Assembly (NCBI GenBank): GCA_013911065.1
Contig: JACERV010000034.1
Span: 1-52,499, forward strand
Source: Ruminococcus sp.
GTDB taxonomy: Bacteria; Bacillota; Clostridia; Lachnospirales; Lachnospiraceae
Length of the DNA stretch: 52,499 nt
Direction of reading: 5' to 3'
The notes beneath the pieces were generated by a model, which was given only the letters and a program-made list of their open reading frames with translations, searched no databases and was not told the origin of the DNA. A program made the translations under genes and the position numbers. Shown here one piece after another: positions 33,946 through 42,301 of this stretch; position 1 is the stretch's first letter, and each line of letters begins with the position of its first letter.

Positions 33946-33974
33946 TTGCCATTTATTTAATGTGATGCTATACT
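33946..33974 (+). promoter_or_regulatory. Promoter of pflB
   Basis: TTGCCA (33946-33951), 17 bp, then TATACT (33969-33974) about 88 bp before the ATG. Upstream, TATGGACAC occurs twice (33801-33809 and 33876-33884), 75 bp apart, a possible regulator site. In the leader, AAGGAG (34013-34018) pairs with CTCCTT (34023-34028), a decoy Shine-Dalgarno-like hairpin before the true AAAGGAGG. The remaining 33766-33945 gap is A/T-rich with no gene. Confidence 0.65.
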
Positions 33975-34061
33975 GTGCGTGAAAAGGAAAAGATAACCTG
34001 TTTGCATCTTGAAAGGAGCCATCTCCTTCCAAGGCGTCTTGAGTAAAGGAGGATTTTATAA

Positions 34062-36314
34062 ATGACACAGTATGAGCAATGGAACGGATTTAATGGAAGA
34101 CTTTGGAAGGACGATATTAATGTCCGCGATTTTATCCAGAATAACTATACACCCTATGACGGAGATGAGAGATTCCTGGCAGAGCCAACAGAGGCAACAA
34201 ATAAATTGTGGGGAAAACTTCAGGAACTGCAGAAGGAAGAACGTGCCAGGGGCGGCGTTCTGGATATGGAGACAGAGGTGGTTTCCGGACTGACTGCTTA
34301 TGGCCCTGGTTATATTGATGAAGAGATGAAGGACTTGGAGCAGGTAGTCGGGCTGCAGACAGACAAACCCCTCAAAAGGGCATTTATGCCTTACGGCGGT
34401 ATCAAATTGGCAGAGCAGGCATGTACAACCTATGGATATACGCCAAGTGAAAAACTGCATGAGATTTTTACAAAATATCACAAGACACATAATCAAGGTG
34501 TATTTGACATTTATACTCCAGAAATGCTGAAGGCACGTCATAATAAGATAATTACCGGGCTTCCTGACACATATGGAAGAGGACGCATTGTAGGAGATTA
34601 CCGCCGGGTTGCTCTTTATGGAATCGACTATCTGATTGAGAAAAAGATGGAAGACTTCAATGAGACCGAGAGACACGGCATGAAAGGGACGGATTTCCGC
34701 ATTCGGGAAGAGGTTGCAGACCAGTTGAAGGCGTTGAAAGAAATGAAGGAAATGGCAGCAGTTTACGGCTATGACATTTCCCAGCCTGCGAAAGATGCAA
34801 AAGAGGCGGCTCAGTGGTTGTATTTCGGATACCTGGCGGCAATTAAGACCCAAAACGGTGCAGCCATGAGTGTGGGCCGTATCTCTACATTTTTAGATAT
34901 TTATATTCAAAGAGATTTGGAGAAGGGCCTTCTGACAGAGGCTCAGGCGCAAGAGCTGATTGACCACATGGTTATGAAATGCAGAATGGTGAAGTTTGCA
35001 AGAGTTCCTTCTTATAATGAACTGTTCTCCGGTGACCCTGTATGGGCAACCCTGGAAGTGGCAGGAATCGGACAGGATGGACGTTCAATGGTTACCAAGA
35101 ATGACTACCGTTTTCTGCACACACTGGAAAATATGGGACCGTCACCGGAGCCGAACCTGACAGTCTTATATTCCTCACGTCTGCAAGAGAACTTTAAGAA
35201 ATATGCTTCCCATATTTCTATTACTACAAGTTCCGTTCAATATGAAAATGATGATGTTATGCGTCCGGTATGGGGAGATGACTATGCAATCTGCTGCTGT
35301 GTATCTGCAACTCAGACAGGAAAAGAAATCCAGTTCTTTGGTGCACGTGCCAACCTGGCTAAGTGTCTGCTCTATGCAATCAACGGCGGAGTAGATACGA
35401 AGTCAAGGGAACAAGTGGCACCTGCATATAAACCAGTTACTTCAGAATATTTAGACTATGACGATGTAATGGATAAGTATGACAAGATGCTGGATTGGTT
35501 ATCCAAGCTTTATGTGGATACTTTGAACATGATTCACTATATGCATGATAAATATTACTATGAAGCAGCAGAGATGGCTTTGATTGATACAGATGTGAGA
35601 AGGACATTTGCTACAGGAATTGCAGGCTTCTCTCATGTGGTTGACTCTCTGAGTGCTATCAAATATGGAAAGGTCAAGGTCATCCGGGATGAAACAGGGC
35701 TTGCGGTAGACTACGAGACAGAAGGCAGTTTTCCGAAGTATGGAAATGATGATGACCGGGCAGATGATATTGCCGTATGGCTGCTGAAAACGTTCATGGG
35801 CAAATTGAGAAAATGCCACACTTACAGAAATTCAGAGCCTACAACTTCTATTTTAACGATTACTTCTAACGTTGTATATGGTAAAGCAACAGGTGCCCTT
35901 CCGGACGGAAGAAAAGCCGGCGAACCTCTTGCGCCGGGAGCAAATCCTTCTTATGGCGCAGAGCAGAATGGACTTTTGGCATCCCTGAATTCCGTTGCAA
36001 AGCTTCCATATGAAGAGGCACTGGATGGTATTTCTAATACTCAGACAATCAATCCGGGGGCATTGGGACACGATGCACAGGAGCGGGTTGAAAACCTGAC
36101 TCGTGTACTGGATGGATATTTTAATCAGGGTGCACATCACCTGAATGTAAATGTATTTGGAAAAGAGAAGCTGATTGATGCTATGGAACATCCGGAGAAA
36201 GAAGAATATGCGAACTTTACAATCCGGGTATCCGGATATGCGGTGAAGTTCATTGATTTAACCCGGGAGCAGCAGATGGATGTTATTTCCAGAACCTGCC
36301 ATGAAGATATGTAA
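34062..36314 (+). CDS. pflB: Formate C-acetyltransferase (pyruvate formate-lyase)
   Basis: A 750-aa glycyl radical enzyme converting pyruvate and CoA to acetyl-CoA and formate, central to anaerobic fermentation. [28 protein letters not shown] and [19 protein letters not shown] match true PFL and not the diol dehydratase or CutC branches. The catalytic Cys pair is within the ICCCVS stretch (C411-C413; C412/C413 by alignment to the usual ACCVS). The radical Gly725 lies in TIRVSGYAV near the C-terminus. AAAGGAGG precedes the ATG. The activase follows 148 bp downstream, after a strong palindrome. Confidence 0.97.
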   Translation: MTQYEQWNGFNGRLWKDDINVRDFIQNNYTPYDGDERFLAEPTEATNKLWGKLQELQKEERARGGVLDMETEVVSGLTAYGPGYIDEEMKDLEQVVGLQTDKPLKRAFMPYGGIKLAEQACTTYGYTPSEKLHEIFTKYHKTHNQGVFDIYTPEMLKARHNKIITGLPDTYGRGRIVGDYRRVALYGIDYLIEKKMEDFNETERHGMKGTDFRIREEVADQLKALKEMKEMAAVYGYDISQPAKDAKEAAQWLYFGYLAAIKTQNGAAMSVGRISTFLDIYIQRDLEKGLLTEAQAQELIDHMVMKCRMVKFARVPSYNELFSGDPVWATLEVAGIGQDGRSMVTKNDYRFLHTLENMGPSPEPNLTVLYSSRLQENFKKYASHISITTSSVQYENDDVMRPVWGDDYAICCCVSATQTGKEIQFFGARANLAKCLLYAINGGVDTKSREQVAPAYKPVTSEYLDYDDVMDKYDKMLDWLSKLYVDTLNMIHYMHDKYYYEAAEMALIDTDVRRTFATGIAGFSHVVDSLSAIKYGKVKVIRDETGLAVDYETEGSFPKYGNDDDRADDIAVWLLKTFMGKLRKCHTYRNSEPTTSILTITSNVVYGKATGALPDGRKAGEPLAPGANPSYGAEQNGLLASLNSVAKLPYEEALDGISNTQTINPGALGHDAQERVENLTRVLDGYFNQGAHHLNVNVFGKEKLIDAMEHPEKEEYANFTIRVSGYAVKFIDLTREQQMDVISRTCHEDM

Positions 36315-36394
36315 CCTTAGAACAAAGAGTTTGCGAGTCAAACTCTTGCACCTGCTGCGAGTTGCGGCAGCAACACCTTCTTTGCCGCCGCAGT

Positions 36395-36424
36395 GATATC
36401 CCCCGCCTTAAGGCGGGGGATATC
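36395..36424. other. 30-bp perfect palindrome between pflB and pflA
   Basis: GATATCCCCCGCCTT (36395-36409) is followed directly by its reverse complement (36410-36424). The RNA would form a very GC-rich stem. Two weaker stems precede it: AGAGTTTG/CAAACTCT (about 36327-36348) and GCTGC/GCAGC. No T-run follows in either direction, so it is unlikely to be a simple terminator; it may lower pflA expression relative to pflB or stabilise the pflB mRNA 3' end. Confidence 0.7.
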
Positions 36425-36462
36425 TTCCCTTAGCAGGAATAACAGAACGGAAGGTGATAGTT

Positions 36463-37227
36463 ATGAAAGAACAAAGAGAACTGACAGGATATATTCATTC
36501 GTTGGAGAGTTTTGGTTCCGTAGACGGACCGGGAGTTCGGTATGTGATTTTTATGAGCGGCTGTGCAATGCGCTGTCAGTTCTGCCATAACCCGGACACC
36601 TGGAATATGCATTCCGGCACACAGTACACTGCGGACCAGCTTCTTGCCAAAGCAAGAAAGTACCGCTCCTACTGGGGAAGTGAAGGCGGCATTACTGTAA
36701 GCGGAGGGGAGCCCCTTCTGCAGATTGACTTTTTAACAGAACTTTTCAAAAGAGCAAAGGCAGAGGGAATTCATACTACTCTGGATACAAGCGGAAATCC
36801 CTTTACAAGAAAAGAGCCGTTCTTTGGAAAATTCCAGGAGCTTTTGAAATATACAGATTTAATATTACTGGATATTAAGCATATAGATGAAGAGAAGCAT
36901 CAGGAGTTAACGGGGTGCACAAATGGCAATATTCTGGATTTGGCAGAATATCTTTCGGAGGTCAGCCAGCCCGTCTGGATTCGGCACGTCCTGATACCCG
37001 GACGAAGCGATGAAGATATGTATTTAAAAAAGCTGGACAACTTTCTTCAAAAGCTGCATAATGTAGAGAAAGTGGAAGTGCTGCCTTATCATACACTTGG
37101 AACGTATAAGTGGAAGGAGCTGGGGCTTGACTATCCGCTTGAAGGGATAGAGTCTCCGTCCAAAGAGCGTGTGGAAAATGCAAGACGTCTGCTTCATGCA
37201 GATGGCGGAGGAGAAAAGACAGAATAA
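36463..37227 (+). CDS. pflA: Pyruvate formate-lyase-activating enzyme (radical SAM)
   Basis: A 254-aa radical SAM enzyme that installs the glycyl radical on PflB. The 4Fe-4S motif is C34-A-M-R-C38-Q-F-C41, followed by HNPDTW, the GGITVSGGEPLLQ SAM-binding stretch and HTTLDTSGN. Length and lack of extra ferredoxin domains indicate the PFL activase rather than activases of other glycyl radical enzymes. GTG at 36454 is in frame, but AAGGTG sits 7 nt before ATG 36463. Coupled by context to pflB. Confidence 0.96.
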   Translation: MKEQRELTGYIHSLESFGSVDGPGVRYVIFMSGCAMRCQFCHNPDTWNMHSGTQYTADQLLAKARKYRSYWGSEGGITVSGGEPLLQIDFLTELFKRAKAEGIHTTLDTSGNPFTRKEPFFGKFQELLKYTDLILLDIKHIDEEKHQELTGCTNGNILDLAEYLSEVSQPVWIRHVLIPGRSDEDMYLKKLDNFLQKLHNVEKVEVLPYHTLGTYKWKELGLDYPLEGIESPSKERVENARRLLHADGGGEKTE

Positions 37228-37250
37228 AAAGATGAAGGAGGCTGCATAGC

Positions 37251-37631
37251 ATGAAGGAACTGGCAACGGGGATTCAGCATATTGGGATACCTACAAATAA
37301 CATGGAGAAAACGGTGGAGTTTTATCAGAGCCTTGGGTTTGAGACTGCATATGAGACAGTGAATGACGGAGTAAGGGTTGTCTTTCTTAAACTGCACAAC
37401 CTGGTAATGGAGGCTTATGAGAACGGGTGTGCAAAGATGGAATACGGAGCGATTGACCATGTGGCGATTGATGTGACGGATGTTGAGAAGGCGTATGCAG
37501 AAGTCTGTTCCCTGGGATTGAATACTCTGAACGATGAGATACACTTTTTGCCATTTTGGGAAAATGGAGTGAAGTTCTTTACTATTGAAGGGCCAAATAA
37601 AGAGAGAGTTGAGTTTAGTCAATTTTTATAA
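37251..37631 (+). CDS. VOC family protein (glyoxalase I-like)
   Basis: A 126-aa single-domain vicinal-oxygen-chelate protein. IQHIGIPTNNMEKTVEFYQSLGFE is the first beta-alpha-beta module with a metal-ligand His, and IDHVAIDVTDVEKAYAEV the second with another His; the C-terminal FFTIEGPNKERVEF ends with the usual Glu ligand. This layout fits glyoxalase I or methylmalonyl-CoA epimerase-like enzymes; which one is unclear. AAGGAGG lies 8 nt before the ATG, 23 bp after pflA, so it is likely co-transcribed with it. Confidence 0.85.
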   Translation: MKELATGIQHIGIPTNNMEKTVEFYQSLGFETAYETVNDGVRVVFLKLHNLVMEAYENGCAKMEYGAIDHVAIDVTDVEKAYAEVCSLGLNTLNDEIHFLPFWENGVKFFTIEGPNKERVEFSQFL

Positions 37632-37982
37632 GCGCCTTAAGAAAAATGAAAAACGAAGTAATGATATGGCGCAGAGATGGGGATATCGTAAAATCACTAA
37701 AGTGATGGAGCGATATCCTCATTCTTATTGTAAGCCAGAAGAGCTGATACCCTAAAATAGTTGCAAAGCCAACTAATTTGCACTATAATATATTTGCGCG
37801 CTAAAAATGTAGCTGTTCAGGAGGGTAAGCTCAATTCCGCTTCGCTTCATCTCGCTTCGGCTAAACGCCGGATAGGAATATTTGCAAATTGCTCTTAACA
37901 AGTAAACTTGCACAGTCAGTTTGTGAATATTCCTGCCCTCCTGAATAGTGACCTAAAAATTAAGAATGGAGACTTTTCGAAA
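37632..37982 (+). other. Structured leader region before the MarR gene, 351 bp
   Basis: After the VOC gene, GGATATCG and CGATATCC enclose ATCACTAAAGTGAT, a stem at about 37680-37718. The promoter lies at 37761-37789. In the leader, CTGTTCAGGAGGG (37813-37825) pairs with CCCTCCTGAATAG (37936-37948), and AGGAATATT (37874-37882) pairs with AATATTCCT (37926-37934), giving a nested long-range stem with a 48-nt bulge containing CGCTTCG repeats. TTTGCAAA-type sequences recur at 37762-37782 and 37880-37889. No gene is seen here. Confidence 0.55.
37761..37789 (+). promoter_or_regulatory. Promoter with overlapping TGCAAA/TTTGCA operator
   Basis: TTGCAA (37761-37766), 17 bp, then TATAAT (37784-37789). 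An inverted repeat TGCAAA (37762-37767) / TTTGCA (37777-37782) spans the -35 and spacer, and a related ATTTGCAAAT palindrome lies at 37880-37889. MarR proteins bind such A/T-rich inverted repeats, so autoregulation by the downstream MarR protein is likely. Confidence 0.65.
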
Positions 37983-38429
37983 ATGATAGATAACATAGGA
38001 AAATTAAATGCTGCTGTGTATAGAAACTTACAAAGCATTTTAAATTACAAATTACGGGACATTCCAATTCGCGGAGGACAGCATGATTTCCTGTATGTGA
38101 TTTCCAAACGCGAGGGAATTACGCAGAAGGAACTTAGCCAGGAACTATATGTGGATAAATCTACAACGGCAAAAGCCGTCAAAAGTCTGGTTTCCCTTGG
38201 ATATATAAGAAAAGAGCCTTCACCTGATGACAAGCGTTTTGAAAAGTTATATCTTACCGAAAAGGGACAAGAGATAAAAGAGCACATTCAAAATACCTTT
38301 TTAGAGCTTGTGGAGATTGCAACAAAAAGTTTGTCAGCTAAAGAAGCCGAAGAAGCAGTCCGTCTGTTGAAAGTAATTCTTGATGGTCTGATAGAAGAGA
38401 AGCAGTGCCAGTTAAAAAAGGATGAATAA
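37983..38429 (+). CDS. MarR family transcriptional regulator
   Basis: A 148-aa winged-helix protein. GQHDFLYVISKREGITQKEL, then SQELYVDKSTTAKAVKSL is the helix-turn-helix, and the wing GYIRKEPSPDDKRFEKLYLT shows the D-x-R salt-bridge residues typical of MarR. The frame extends back to a TTG at 37908, but ATG 37983 with GGAG about 11 nt upstream gives a normal-length protein; a start slightly upstream cannot be excluded. It is the first gene of the unit with MFS transporter, FAD/Rieske and cyclase-like genes, which it probably represses. Confidence 0.85.
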   Translation: MIDNIGKLNAAVYRNLQSILNYKLRDIPIRGGQHDFLYVISKREGITQKELSQELYVDKSTTAKAVKSLVSLGYIRKEPSPDDKRFEKLYLTEKGQEIKEHIQNTFLELVEIATKSLSAKEAEEAVRLLKVILDGLIEEKQCQLKKDE

Positions 38430-38458
38430 ATGAAAACTGTGTAATGAAGGAGGAAAAG

Positions 38459-39637
38459 ATGGAAAACAAAAAACAGTCCTTGTGGACGAAAGATTTTATT
38501 ACCATTACAGTAATTAACTTACTTTTATTTTGTGGGTTTCAGATGCTGCTGCCGACTCTGCCTCTTTTTGCGAAGTCGTTGGGTGGTTCGGACACTGCCT
38601 TGGGATGGATTGTTGGCTCGGCTACGATAGCTTCTCTCATAATCCGGCCGGTTGCAGGAGTGATCCTTGACAAGATAGGAAGAAAAGGTATTCTTACGGC
38701 AGGGGTGTTTATTATGATACTGGTTACCTTAGTTTTTGGATGGCTTCCTTCTGTAGGCGCAATTATTGCCGTACGCTTTATGCATGGTATTGGATGGGGA
38801 ATGGCCAGTACAGCCAGCAGTACGATAGCATCTGATAAAATTCCCAAAAGCCGCTTTGGAGAGGGAATGGGTTATTTCAGCCTGTCCAGCAGTCTGGCAA
38901 TGGCTCTGGCTCCGGGTATAGCCCTTGGGATATTTGCAGCTCATGGTTTTAAAACCCTTACCTTCTGGTCAGCCGGTCTTTCTGCCGCTGTACTGTTATT
39001 ATCCTTTCTTGTTAGAAATACCCAGAGACCAGAGCTGCAAGAGACAAAAGTGAAAGCTGCAATCTACGAGAAGGCATCTATATTTCCATCTGTTATTATG
39101 TTTCTTGTCTGTGTTACTTATGGTTCTATTACTGGCTTTCTATCTATATATGCTACGGAAGCAGGGATTCAGAATATAGGAGTGTTTTTCTCTGTTTATG
39201 CAGTAACCTTGCTGGTGTCCAGACCTTTATCAGGAAAACTGACGGACCGTTTTGGTTTTAGCAGTGTGATTTATCCGGGGCTGCTGCTCCTTGCCGGGGC
39301 TATGGTCCTTTTATCCAGAGCTGTAACTCTTCCGGCATTTTTGGTTTGTGCCGCTGTATATGGTCTGGGATTGGGCTCGGTTCAATCCAGTCTTCAGGCA
39401 ATGGCAATTGTCCGTGCACCCAAGGAAAGGCGCGGAGCGGCAAATGCAACCTTTTTTACCGGTTTTGACGGAGGCATCGGATTTGGTTCGGTGATTGGGG
39501 GGATGATTGCATCTCTTGCCGGGTACAGCGGAATGTACCTGTATTTATCTCTGTTTGTTATTTTTGCAGGCATTCTTTATTACCTCTTTTTTACGAAGAA
39601 GAGGAAGCTAGACAATACCGGAAACTCTTTGAAATAA
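38459..39637 (+). CDS. MFS transporter
   Basis: A 392-aa major facilitator with about 12 helices. DKIGRKGILTAG in the loop between helices 2 and 3 is the MFS signature, with a related TDRFGFSSVIYPG in the second half. The family placement resembles drug/multidrug or sugar efflux carriers of Bacillota. A preceding in-frame ATG at 38444 is less likely; AAGGAGG lies just before ATG 38459. The stop TAA overlaps an in-frame ATG of the next gene. Given its MarR neighbour, export of a compound handled by the next two enzymes is plausible. Confidence 0.92.
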   Translation: MENKKQSLWTKDFITITVINLLLFCGFQMLLPTLPLFAKSLGGSDTALGWIVGSATIASLIIRPVAGVILDKIGRKGILTAGVFIMILVTLVFGWLPSVGAIIAVRFMHGIGWGMASTASSTIASDKIPKSRFGEGMGYFSLSSSLAMALAPGIALGIFAAHGFKTLTFWSAGLSAAVLLLSFLVRNTQRPELQETKVKAAIYEKASIFPSVIMFLVCVTYGSITGFLSIYATEAGIQNIGVFFSVYAVTLLVSRPLSGKLTDRFGFSSVIYPGLLLLAGAMVLLSRAVTLPAFLVCAAVYGLGLGSVQSSLQAMAIVRAPKERRGAANATFFTGFDGGIGFGSVIGGMIASLAGYSGMYLYLSLFVIFAGILYYLFFTKKRKLDNTGNSLK

Positions 39638-39684
39638 TGTATATTTTTCCAAATCCGGCACATTCTATTTCCGAGGTGAAGAGA

Positions 39685-41145
39685 ATGTTTGAAAAATCTA
39701 TTTGGAGTATGTCTGCATCTGGAAGAATGCGTCCTGCTTTGCAGGGTGATATCCGTACAGATGCAGTGGTTATTGGTGCAGGAATGGCAGGAATTCTGAC
39801 CGCTCATTTTCTGGAACAGGCAGGAGTGCAGTGTGTCGTATTAGAAGCGGACAGAATTGGAAGCGGACAGACGAAAAACACAACAGCCAAAGTAACTTCG
39901 CAGCACAGTCTGATATATGAGAAGCTGCTGCAAGATGTGGGTGTGGAGAAGGCACAGCAGTATGCCCGGGCAAATCAGGAGGCAATCGAGAGATACCGAA
40001 TCCTCGCCCGGAAATATAAAAGTAATGTAGACTGGCAGGACTGTGCGTCTTATTTATATACAAATCGGGATACGAAAGAGTTGAAGAAAGAATATGAAGC
40101 AGCGAAAAAGCTGGGGATTCCGGCTGAACTTGTAGAAAATATAAATCTGCCCTTTGAAGTGAAGCAGGCATTAAAATTTGAAGGACAGGGACAATTTCAT
40201 CCTTTGAAATTTCTATATAGCATTGCAGAGAATCTTACGGTATATGAAAAGACAAAAGTAAAGTACGTGGAGGACCATGTGGTGAAAACGGACCAGGGGC
40301 AGGTGCATGCGGAGCACATTGTATTTGCCTGTCATTACCCTTTTCAGAACAGGCCGGGATATTACTTTTTACGGATGCATCAGGAGCGGAGTTACGTTTC
40401 GGCATTAGCCGTGGGAACTACGCTGGAGGGGATGTATTATGGAATCGATAAAGATGGAATCTCCCTCAGGCAGTGGGGAGATAATCTGCTGATTGGCGGA
40501 GGCAGCCACCGTACAGGGAAACTGGGGGCAGGAAGCCCTTATGACTATTTAACCCATATAGCAGATTCATACTGGCCAGGCTGTCCCGAGGTTGCCCGCT
40601 GGTCTGCCCAGGACTGCATGACGTTGGATGGAATTCCCTATATTGGACAATATAGCAGCAGCACCCCTAACTGGTACGTGGCAACGGGATTTAGAAAATG
40701 GGGGATGACAAGTTCTATGGTATCCGCAATGATTTTATCAGACCTGATCTGTAAGCGGAAAAGTGAGTATGATGAGGTGTTTTCTCCTCAGAGGTTCCGT
40801 ATGCAGACCTCCATGGCGCCTCTCCTGAATGAGAGCGGTCATGCGGTAACCGGCCTGCTAAAACAGTTGGTGGGGATACCAAAGGAAAAACTGGAAGGTT
40901 TGCGTCCGGGACATGGAGGTATTGTAGAATACCAAGGCAGCAAATATGGTGTATACAAGGATGAGCTGGGAGTCACCTATGCAGTATCTGCCCGGTGCCC
41001 CCATATGGGCTGTCAGCTTCAGTGGAATAAGGTCGAAAAAAGCTGGGACTGCCCATGCCATGGTTCCCGGTTCGACTACAGAGGCAAGAGGCTGGACGAA
41101 CCTGCCCAGGAAGATATAGAATGTCATATCGGGAAGGAAAATTGA
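39685..41145 (+). CDS. FAD-dependent oxidoreductase with C-terminal Rieske 2Fe-2S domain
   Basis: A 486-aa fusion. Residues about 20-380 form a DAO-type flavoprotein with the Rossmann motif AVVIGAGMAGILTAHFLEQAG and VVLEADRIGSGQTKNTTAK, and the C-terminal FAD motif (NWYVATGFRKWGMTSSM). Residues about 405-480 are a Rieske domain with CPHMGC and CPCHGS ligands. The pairing is known in a family of Firmicutes proteins whose substrate is unknown. A longer start at 39637 overlaps the MFS stop; GAGGTG before ATG 39685 supports the shorter form. The cyclase-like gene follows after 1 bp. Confidence 0.88.
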   Translation: MFEKSIWSMSASGRMRPALQGDIRTDAVVIGAGMAGILTAHFLEQAGVQCVVLEADRIGSGQTKNTTAKVTSQHSLIYEKLLQDVGVEKAQQYARANQEAIERYRILARKYKSNVDWQDCASYLYTNRDTKELKKEYEAAKKLGIPAELVENINLPFEVKQALKFEGQGQFHPLKFLYSIAENLTVYEKTKVKYVEDHVVKTDQGQVHAEHIVFACHYPFQNRPGYYFLRMHQERSYVSALAVGTTLEGMYYGIDKDGISLRQWGDNLLIGGGSHRTGKLGAGSPYDYLTHIADSYWPGCPEVARWSAQDCMTLDGIPYIGQYSSSTPNWYVATGFRKWGMTSSMVSAMILSDLICKRKSEYDEVFSPQRFRMQTSMAPLLNESGHAVTGLLKQLVGIPKEKLEGLRPGHGGIVEYQGSKYGVYKDELGVTYAVSARCPHMGCQLQWNKVEKSWDCPCHGSRFDYRGKRLDEPAQEDIECHIGKEN

Positions 41146-41146
41146 G

Positions 41147-42052
41147 ATGAAGAGTGAATATTTCCATGGAGTGGACAGACGGTATCCATATTTTGAAGGC
41201 TGGTATCTGAAACACCAAAACAGGGGGAAAACAATTGCATTTATTCCTGCAGTACATGCAGATAAAAAGGGGCAGTGGAGTGCTTCCCTGCAGGTAGTAG
41301 TCAGTGATGGAGTAAATGATGGATCCTGGTATTTTACCTGGCCGATCGAGGCCTGTAAAATTTCAAAAAATAGATTCAGGGTAAAAATAGGAGAGAACTT
41401 ATTTTCGGAAAAAGGGATATCTGTGGATATAAAAACGGAAAAACTTACTATAAAAGGAAAGATTGGTTATTCCGGTTTCCAGAAAGTTAAGGGAGATGTC
41501 ATGGGGTTCTTCAGGTTTCTGCCATTTTTACAGTGTAATCATGGTGTTCTAAGCATGACTCACAGATTAGAAGGAAACTTAAATGTGAATGGAAAAACGA
41601 TTGAGTTTACAGATGGGAACGGCTATGCGGAAACAGACTGGGGACAGTCTTTTCCGAAGCATTATCTCTGGACACAATGTGGATTTGGCATGAAAGGCAG
41701 AAATAGTATTATGGTGGCTGCTGCCGATATTCCAATCCTGGGAACTAGTTTCAGAGGCTGTATCTGTGCCATTCATTATGAAGGACAAGAATACCGGATG
41801 GGAACTTATTACGGTGCCAGAATTTTAGAATATAGAGATGGGTGCGTGGCGCTCAGGCAGGGAAATATGATGCTGAAAGTAAAAAGATTGAAAGAGAGGC
41901 CATTTAAACTCCGGGGGCCTGAGAAGGGAAATATGGAGAGGATCATCAAAGAAAGCCCGGTATGCCGTGTCCAATATCAATTCCGGACAGGAAAAAAACA
42001 GGTATTTAATCTGCTATCGGGGCAGGCATCATTTGAACAGGTACTAGAATAA
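41147..42052 (+). CDS. Tocopherol-cyclase-like protein
   Basis: A 301-aa soluble protein resembling the tocopherol cyclase family: the N-terminal YPYFEGWYLKH, the central GYAETDWGQSFPKHYLWTQC and the two-lobe beta-barrel-like repeat structure. In plants and cyanobacteria the family closes the chromanol ring of vitamin E. Bacillota do not make tocopherol, so the substrate must differ. Overlapping expression with the FAD/Rieske gene (1-bp gap) suggests both act on one hydrophobic or quinone-like molecule. The ATG follows the previous stop directly, with AAGG within the end of that gene. Confidence 0.8.
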   Translation: MKSEYFHGVDRRYPYFEGWYLKHQNRGKTIAFIPAVHADKKGQWSASLQVVVSDGVNDGSWYFTWPIEACKISKNRFRVKIGENLFSEKGISVDIKTEKLTIKGKIGYSGFQKVKGDVMGFFRFLPFLQCNHGVLSMTHRLEGNLNVNGKTIEFTDGNGYAETDWGQSFPKHYLWTQCGFGMKGRNSIMVAAADIPILGTSFRGCICAIHYEGQEYRMGTYYGARILEYRDGCVALRQGNMMLKVKRLKERPFKLRGPEKGNMERIIKESPVCRVQYQFRTGKKQVFNLLSGQASFEQVLE

Positions 42053-42081
42053 AATTTTCAAACACGCTCTAAAAAATTGTA

Positions 42082-42110
42082 TTGAGTTGACCCGTTTTTC
42101 CGTATATAAT
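42082..42110 (+). promoter_or_regulatory. Promoter of the ABC-F gene
   Basis: TTGAGT (42082-42087), 17 bp, then TATAAT (42105-42110). The start near 42117 coincides with the 5' edge of the long hairpin at 42119-42169. Confidence 0.72.
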
Positions 42111-42118
42111 GGAGAAAT

Positions 42119-42274
42119 GGGTTTTTTATGCAGTTAGGAAACATAGTTTCCTAACTGCATAAAAAACCCTCCGGGAGATGCGCACTACGCGCATAAGGAA
42201 AATGGCCGCTAAAGCGACCGCGCTTCGGCGCGTGAGTCTGGCAAAGCCAGGCTCTTTGTTATGTAGTTAGGAAA
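42119..42274 (+). promoter_or_regulatory. Structured attenuator-like leader of the ABC-F gene
   Basis: A perfect 24-bp stem (42119-42142 with 42146-42169, loop ATA) starts at the transcript 5' end. A short frame inside it, 42128-42154, encodes MQLGNIVS. Further stems follow: ATGCGC/GCGCAT (42178-42194), CGCGC-TTCG-GCGCG (42219-42232), and GAG-CTGGC-AAA-GCCAG-CTC (42234-42254) followed by TTTGTT, terminator-like. ATGTAGTTAGGAAA (42261-42274) repeats the first arm with one change, so the middle strand 42146-42162 can pair with either copy. Mutually exclusive pairings plus a short frame resemble antibiotic-responsive attenuation of ABC-F genes. Confidence 0.6.
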
Positions 42275-42301
42275 ATGAAAAGTACAAAAGGGGATTTTTA
42301 T

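Noticed and set aside
36395-36424. Intrinsic terminator between pflB and pflA
   Set aside because: The stem is perfect but no T-run follows on either strand.
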